Part shown: one piece after another, positions 58,189-64,000 of the stretch | How the letters are laid out: each line of letters starts with the position of its first letter | How positions within the stretch are numbered: position 1 is the stretch's first letter | Origin: Monosporascus cannonballus | Lineage: Eukaryota > Ascomycota > Sordariomycetes > Xylariales | Assembly: GCA_004154925.1 (NCBI GenBank) | Contig: QJNS01000713.1 | Location: 1 to 64,000, forward strand | Reading direction: 5' to 3' | Length of the DNA: 64,000 bases | Position numbers and translations under genes: made by a program | The notes under the pieces: generated by a model | Database searches by the model: none | Seen by the model: only the letters and a program-made list of their open reading frames with translations | What the model was told of the DNA's origin: nothing

Positions 58189-61100
58189 GGTATAAGTTTT
58201 TCTGAACTTAATAAAAACGATATTATAGGACGATATTTAAAAAATAAATAACATATTTGATCCCCGTTATTAATTAGTAAAGGATTAATAATTAGATTAG
58301 ACGATTTACTTTTTATCGAAGAAGTTCTTTAACTAATTAATAATATGGTACTTTTTATTATTCGATTTTAAGGAGGATTATTTTCGCAGCCCAGATAACA
58401 ACTTACCCCGGCCCTTAAGAATATTATCAAGGTCTAGGGAAAGGAGTTGGAGGAAGAAGTGGCTAAGGAAAAGGCTGAGGAAAAATATGGAGCCGAGGTC
58501 CTAAAGAGAAAAGAAAAAGAACTTATTATGGAAGAAAGATTGAACTTTCTGGCATAAAAAGTTAAAAGCTTAAAAGAAGAGAATATTTAGTTCGTTAAAG
58601 GAAAAAAACCGGTTTTTCTTAGTTCGGTTCCGCTAAAGGACGAAATTAAGGAAGTGGGTTTCGACCACCTTCGGAATAAATACCAGAAAAAATTTCGATT
58701 TTGTTATTATTTGGCGTGAATTAAATCCGTAAAAGAATTATTTTACCTTTTAATTACTAGGGAATGCCAGATATTAAGAGCTATAAATTAACTTCCTTTA
58801 AGCCTTATGATGGATTTATAGATATGAAAAGATTTCTAGTGCAGGTTAAATTTTACTTTAAGTTTTATAAGAATTTTGTAACGAAAAATTATTAAAAGGT
58901 AACGGCTATTTTTTAATTACTTACCGGAAAAATTCTTTTGTAATTCGAACTTATTATAAAAAATTACTTATAAAATTACCTTAATAAATTTTCAGATATG
59001 ATTAATTATATTTTTAGCAAGTACAAATATTTCGAAAAAAAAATGCGAACTTTATTTAAAAACCTAAATAAAGAATAACATATAGTTAAATAATTTTATT
59101 TTTTTCGTTAAATTAAATTAGCATTTAAATATATGATTAAATTTAATTGCTTAATAGTTATTTTTAACTTATTAAAAAGCGCGTTATTTTATTTTTATTA
59201 TAACGGCTTAAAGCTTTAAATTAAGAACAAATATATATAAAACTTAAGATGGGATCCTTTACAGAATATATTAATAAGGTTATTATCGCCGACCGCCGCA
59301 CTTTTAATTGGTACTTCGAAAAGAAAGAAACCGGCAAACAAAATAACGACAAGAGTTTTAGTAGCCGAAATAAGAAAGATAAGGGCAAATCTTAAAAGGA
59401 AGCGAATGCCGTTTCGAAGGAGTCTATGAAAGATAAGTTTAACGTAAAATGTTTTAACTGTGGCAAAAAAGGGTACTTTAAGAACGAATGTCGCTTTTCT
59501 GCTAAAAGGAACTTTAAAAAGGAAGGAATTCCTTAACCCTAGAAAAAAATCAAAATAACTAAATAAGAAATAGATAATGAGGTAAAAAAGAAGGAGAAAA
59601 AAGTTAGTTCGATTTTCTCCCAGCCAGAATTTATTAATACTATAACTACTTAAATTCAGAATAATAACTCAAAGTACGAGGATTATCTTATCTGCTAGGA
59701 TTTTAGAATTAGAGCCTGTAAGTATCACCTAGGATAAACGGCTTCCAGGATAGTTATGGCGCTAAGATGCCGTTGTTATTTTGAATTATCTTAGTACGAG
59801 ATATATAACGAGGACGGTTAATTTCGACCTGACGTTAGTAATCATAGATAATTGTTCTTAAAGCTTTATAAGTTCTCCGAATACTCGGTGAATATTAAAA
59901 ATCCTTATAACTTATTGCACTTTACCGCTTGTTACCGCGATAATTGTTTCGTTTATCTTAAAGCCAAAGAAAATAATGACTTTTAATTTAAATGGGATGA
60001 AAAAATATTTATTAAGCCTGATAACAAATGTAAATGTACAGAAACTTCCCGATGGCCAAAATACCTTAAGTTTTATTATTTATATCTTAATTTAAAACGG
60101 AATCGGAAGGCCATATCGTAAGGATGCTTATGTTACTCCTTAACGCTTTATATTTAATATAAGCTCCTAAATATAAGAATATCTTTTTCGGAGATATACC
60201 TTTCCGACCTTATAATTTAAGAAATATAAAACCAAGAATTAAGCTAAAAGAAAATAATTATTTTCGAATGCTAGTTAGGCAGAAAAAAATGATATAAGTG
60301 CATAAATAATCATTATATTAAGTACGCGGCTAAAAAGGCTCGAAAATGGAAACGCCTTTTCGCAAATAAATTATTCCAATTAAAAAATAGTAAAAACTTT
60401 TAAAAGTAAGGTATCGAGAAGCCTTAATATATAAAACCTTATGTAAGGTAATTAAGGGATTACGTAATCAGATCGAAATTTCTTTATAATACAAAAATAA
60501 AACGTTTAAAGTTATAATCGACTTAAGAACAAAAGATAATTTTATTTTTTCTATAATAGCAAAAAGGTATTAGATTCCCTGGAAATATAAGTTAAAATCT
60601 TATAAGTTACGTACGGTGGACGGAAGCTTATTTATATACGAAAACGGACAAATCTTTCGAGAAACTAAAGAATTTCTAGTACGGATCTAAGGATACCAAA
60701 AACGGATTTCGTTAGATATTACCGATATTTCCGAATACGATATTATCTTGGAAATACCATGGCTTAAGTCCAGCAATTTACGTATTAACTGGAAGCATTA
60801 AATATTTTTATGAAAAAATAAATTATCTGAAAAGAATAATCAAGAAATTTATTATATTATTAAGGAAGTCCAGATTGTAAATCAAGTTTTTATAATATTA
60901 TCTAAGTATTAACGATTCAAGAAATTATTCAAAAATAAGGAAAATTACGAATTACTACCATATAATTAATGGGATCATAAAATATTTATTAAAAAAGGAC
61001 ATTATTCTAAACTTTACAAAATTTATTATATAAACCTTAATAAGTTAAAGGCTTTATGGAAAAGTATTTAATTTAATTTAAAAAGAGAATATATTTAACC

Positions 61101-64000
61101 TTTTGATTTCTTAGCTGGATACTCCATTTTTATAGTATTAAAAATTAAGGATAAAAAGCAAAAAATTAACGAAAATAAAAACCTGGTTTTTAGAAAAATA
61201 ATCGATTACCGATAGTTAAACGATATTACGATTAAGAATGGATATTTCTTAATCTTTATAAGTACGTTAAAAGAAAACGTTAATAAAGTAAAATGGTTTA
61301 CCGTATTTAATTTTCGAAACGGTTATTACCGTATTAAAATAGCCAAAGAAGAAAAATGAAAAACGGCATTTAAAATAATATATAGATTTTACGAATATAA
61401 AGTAATACCTATGAGATTTATTAATGCTTCCGTTAATTTCTAATGTTTAATTATAACCACTTTCAGAAAATTTCTGGATAAATTTGTATTCGTTTATCTT
61501 GACGATATCCTTATTTATTCCGAAACTTTTGAAAAATACAAAAAGCAAGTCGCCTAAGTGCTCCAGACGTTAAACGAAGCAAATATCCGAGTTAACCCAG
61601 CTAAAAGCATATAGCATACGCAAAAACTAGATTTTTTAGGATATATTTTTATCCTCGGCCAAATTTAGATTTAACGTTTTAAAATGGAAGCAGTTAAGGA
61701 TTAGCTTATTTTTAATAAGGCAACCATTATAAATATCCGGTAGATTTTAAGATTTACGAGTTATGTACGCGGCCTAATTAAGGGATATAAAGATATAATT
61801 AAGCCGTTAACGAAATTTATTACCAAAAAGTACGTAAAAAAAAATTTAAATTTCTAAAAGATACGAAAAAAATATTTTAAGTATTAAAGGATATAATTAT
61901 TAATGGATTTATAATAAAATTACTTAACGCAAATAAAAAGAAATGCTTAAAAACGAATATTTTAAATTATATATTAAGTGTTATCCTAAAATAATTAAAG
62001 GATAACGGCAAATGGTACCTAATAACATATTATTTAAAAGTATTTCGAGATATAAAGCTTAAATATTTAATTTACGATAAGAAGTTATTAACGATTATTA
62101 ATGCTTTTAAAAAATAAAACCCTTTTTTAATAGAACAAAAAACCCTTTAATATTTACTTTAATTATAAAAACCTTACCTAATTTATAAAAACCCAAAAAC
62201 TGAATAAACGATACGAAAAATGGATACTTTTTTTATCAAAATTCAATTTCAAAATATATTATATTAAGGAAAAAAAATATCCAGGCGGATATTTTTAATT
62301 GCAGAAAAAATTATAACTTTAAAATTTTTAAAAAAAGCATACAAATATTACAGTATAATCAGGATAGCATTATACAATTATGCGAAATTCTAAAAAAACC
62401 ATTTTTCGAACTTTTGATATAATTTCGGAATTCTTACGATACAAAAAAACAAAAAGAAATTTAATAATTAAAAGAATAGTTAAAAAATTAATTACTGTAT
62501 TATGGCAAAATCTATATTTCTAAGGATTAATAAAAATAATTCGTAAAGGAATTTTACGAAAATTTATTGTACGGATATTAAGGAATTTTTAAAATTATCC
62601 GACAGTTATAAAAGAAATACGATTTCCTTAAGTTATGCCGTATGATTAAAACAGTCGTTAAAAACTACAATGTTTGCAATAAAGCTAAAACAATATGTCA
62701 TAAGCTTTATAGGTTATTACAACCTACCGATATTCCTAATAAAACATGGAATACCATAACTTAGGATTTTATTATTAACTTACTTTTATTTAAAAATTTA
62801 ATTATTAAAGTTAAATACGACGGAATATAAGTAATAATTAATAAATTTATTAAATATAGATATTTTTTATTTTTTTTAAAAAACGTAACGGTAAAATAAT
62901 TAGCTTACGTCTTTATTAAATATTACTTAAATAAATATAAAATATTAGAAAAAATTATTTCCGATAAAAATACGTTTTTTACTTTAAAGTTTAATACCAG
63001 CTTTTTTAAATAAATTAATACAAAACTTAAGTTTTTAATAACTTATTATCTTTAAATAAATAACTAAACCGAAAAGTTAAATTAAACCTTAGAATAATAC
63101 CTCCAAAACTATATTAATTATTAATAAAATAACTAGATAAAGTTCTTGTTATTAGCACAAATTATTTTAACATATTTATTAATAAGGATATAAACGTATC
63201 TCCTTATATAATTATATACGGACATAACATAAAAACGAAACGACCCAAATAACCATTTAATAAGGTACTAAAGATTATTATAATTACTTCAAAAGCAAAA
63301 ATACTAATAACAAAAATCAAAACGATTTAAGTTCGTTTTCATAATAAATTAAAGTTTCTTTAATAAAAAATGGCTTAATATTATAACAAAAAAAATTAAA
63401 AGATTAATTTTAACGAAAGGAAATAAAGTTTATTTATTATGCCAAAAACAAAACGCAACTTTAAATATTTTACAAATTAAAATAAAAAAACCCCGCAATA
63501 AATTCGATTTTAAAAAGCTTAACTTATTCAAAATTAAAAAAATCGTTTCCAAAATTAATTACTGATTATCGTTATTTAAAAACATAAAAATATACCCTGT
63601 TTTCCATATTTCTTTATTTAAATTAACACTTAAGAACGCCTTATTAAAAATAGATTTAAAACTTAAAAAAAATTCCAACGAATACGAAATCAAACAAATA
63701 TTGATTTTTAAAATAATTAAAAACAAAGTTTAATATTTAATTAAATAAGAAAAATATTTATAAGAAAAAAATACGTAAAAACCGTTTAATTATTTAACGA
63801 ATACGATAGACCTAGTTAAGACGTTTTACCGCCAAAATCCTAACCGACCGTTTTTAACGCGGCTAAGGTCGCAAGCGATAACGGTTCTTCGCTTAAATCC
63901 AACCCTACGGCGTTCTAATCGAAAAAAATAAACGCCTCCGCTATAGCGTTTATCTTAAAAGCAAATTACGCTTATTCCGCCTTTACTCGGCGTCGCTTTT
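58189..64000 (+). pseudogene. W gag-pol remnant
   Basis: Blocks on plus: gag (YKLTSFKPYDGFIDMKRF near 58790); the zinc knuckle CFNCGKKGYFKNEC at 59450-59491, where only the His is changed to Tyr; RT near 61200-61520 with YLDDIL intact at 61495-61512; the integrase zinc finger CNKAKTICHKLY near 62675; the integrase core near 62830-63000 (ISDKNTFF); and the chromodomain EYEIKQIL...YLIK near 63683-63780. Frequent TAA/TAG stops replace Trp and Gln. The sequence past 63.8 kb regains CpG-rich segments that match the 3' part of Z. Confidence 0.85.

Larger units (their letters stand above)
43853..64000 (+). mobile_element. Element W: family-2 chromovirus, split by X, 3' end outside window
   Basis: The 5' LTR is 43853-44275 and the leader 44276-44325; X then interrupts it. 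W resumes at 58189 after the AGTTA duplication. The leader joined across X (...TTTAAGGCCCAGTTA / GGTATAAG then TTTTTCTGAACTT) aligns with the leader of Z, which proves the continuity. gag-pol fills 58.4-63.8 kb. The 3' LTR and right TSD are not in the window. Confidence 0.88.

Noticed and set aside
1..64000. CRISPR arrays, rRNA or tRNA genes
   Set aside because: No regularly spaced direct repeats, rRNA-like segments or tRNA cloverleaf patterns were noticed. A tRNA scan would be needed to exclude a divergent tRNA.

Overview
The window is nuclear DNA of a filamentous ascomycete (Pezizomycotina). Evidence for this is GT-AG introns of 54-134 nt, fungal gene families (TFIIH Tfb2, fungal bZIP, peroxisomal-type copper amine oxidase), a fungal Tc1-type transposon, and long AT-rich blocks of Ty3/gypsy DNA carrying the repeat-induced point mutation (RIP) pattern. 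The contig is scaffolded, with a 10-N gap at 14436-14445.

Region 1 (1 to about 26.3 kb, mixed GC) is gene-bearing but sparse. It holds a decayed GH105 unsaturated rhamnogalacturonyl hydrolase (713-1885), an intact Baeyer-Villiger/EthA-like flavin monooxygenase (2661-4261, minus), an intact copper amine oxidase with six introns and a 12-nt microexon (5456-7912, minus), a complete but dead Tc1-type DD34E element with perfect 28-bp TIRs (8124-9477), a broken bZIP regulator gene (11662-12934), TFB2 (15508-17153), a long disordered protein of unknown function (17784-19676, minus), a putative one-TM protein (20296-20795, minus), a TANGO2/NRDE protein (21134-22156, minus), and a small secreted cysteine-rich protein (23401-23723, minus). 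A few weak ORFs lie between. The amine oxidase and the monooxygenase lie in tandem on one strand and could act in amine/ketone catabolism, but no cluster logic beyond that is visible.

Region 2 (about 26.3-64 kb, very AT-rich) is a stack of chromodomain-type Ty3/gypsy elements (chromoviruses) and solo LTRs, resolved here by LTR ends and matching 5-bp target-site duplications (TSDs). An old gypsy element V (minus) is split by element Z (31993-39221, TSD TTATT) inside its integrase, and by element W (from 43853, plus) in its gag. W is split by X (44326-58183, plus, TSD AGTTA). X is split by Y (50250-57385, minus, TSD ATTAA). Y carries a solo LTR (52156-52593, TSD TTATA). Solo LTRs also sit at 26335-26684 (TSD TTAGT) and 27084-27514 (TSD GATTA). 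After subtracting insertions, X is 6717 bp and Y 6693 bp, which supports the nesting.

The LTRs fall into two families. Family 1 is X, Y and the solo at 26335; family 2 is Z, W and the solos at 27084 and 52156. Both show two unusual things. The putative primer-binding site is not tRNA-like but is a 9-nt complement of the element's own R region, which suggests Tf1-like self-priming. The U3 promoter half is unrelated between copies while R-U5 is conserved. All long copies are wrecked by C-to-T/G-to-A changes; the short solo LTRs are much less affected.
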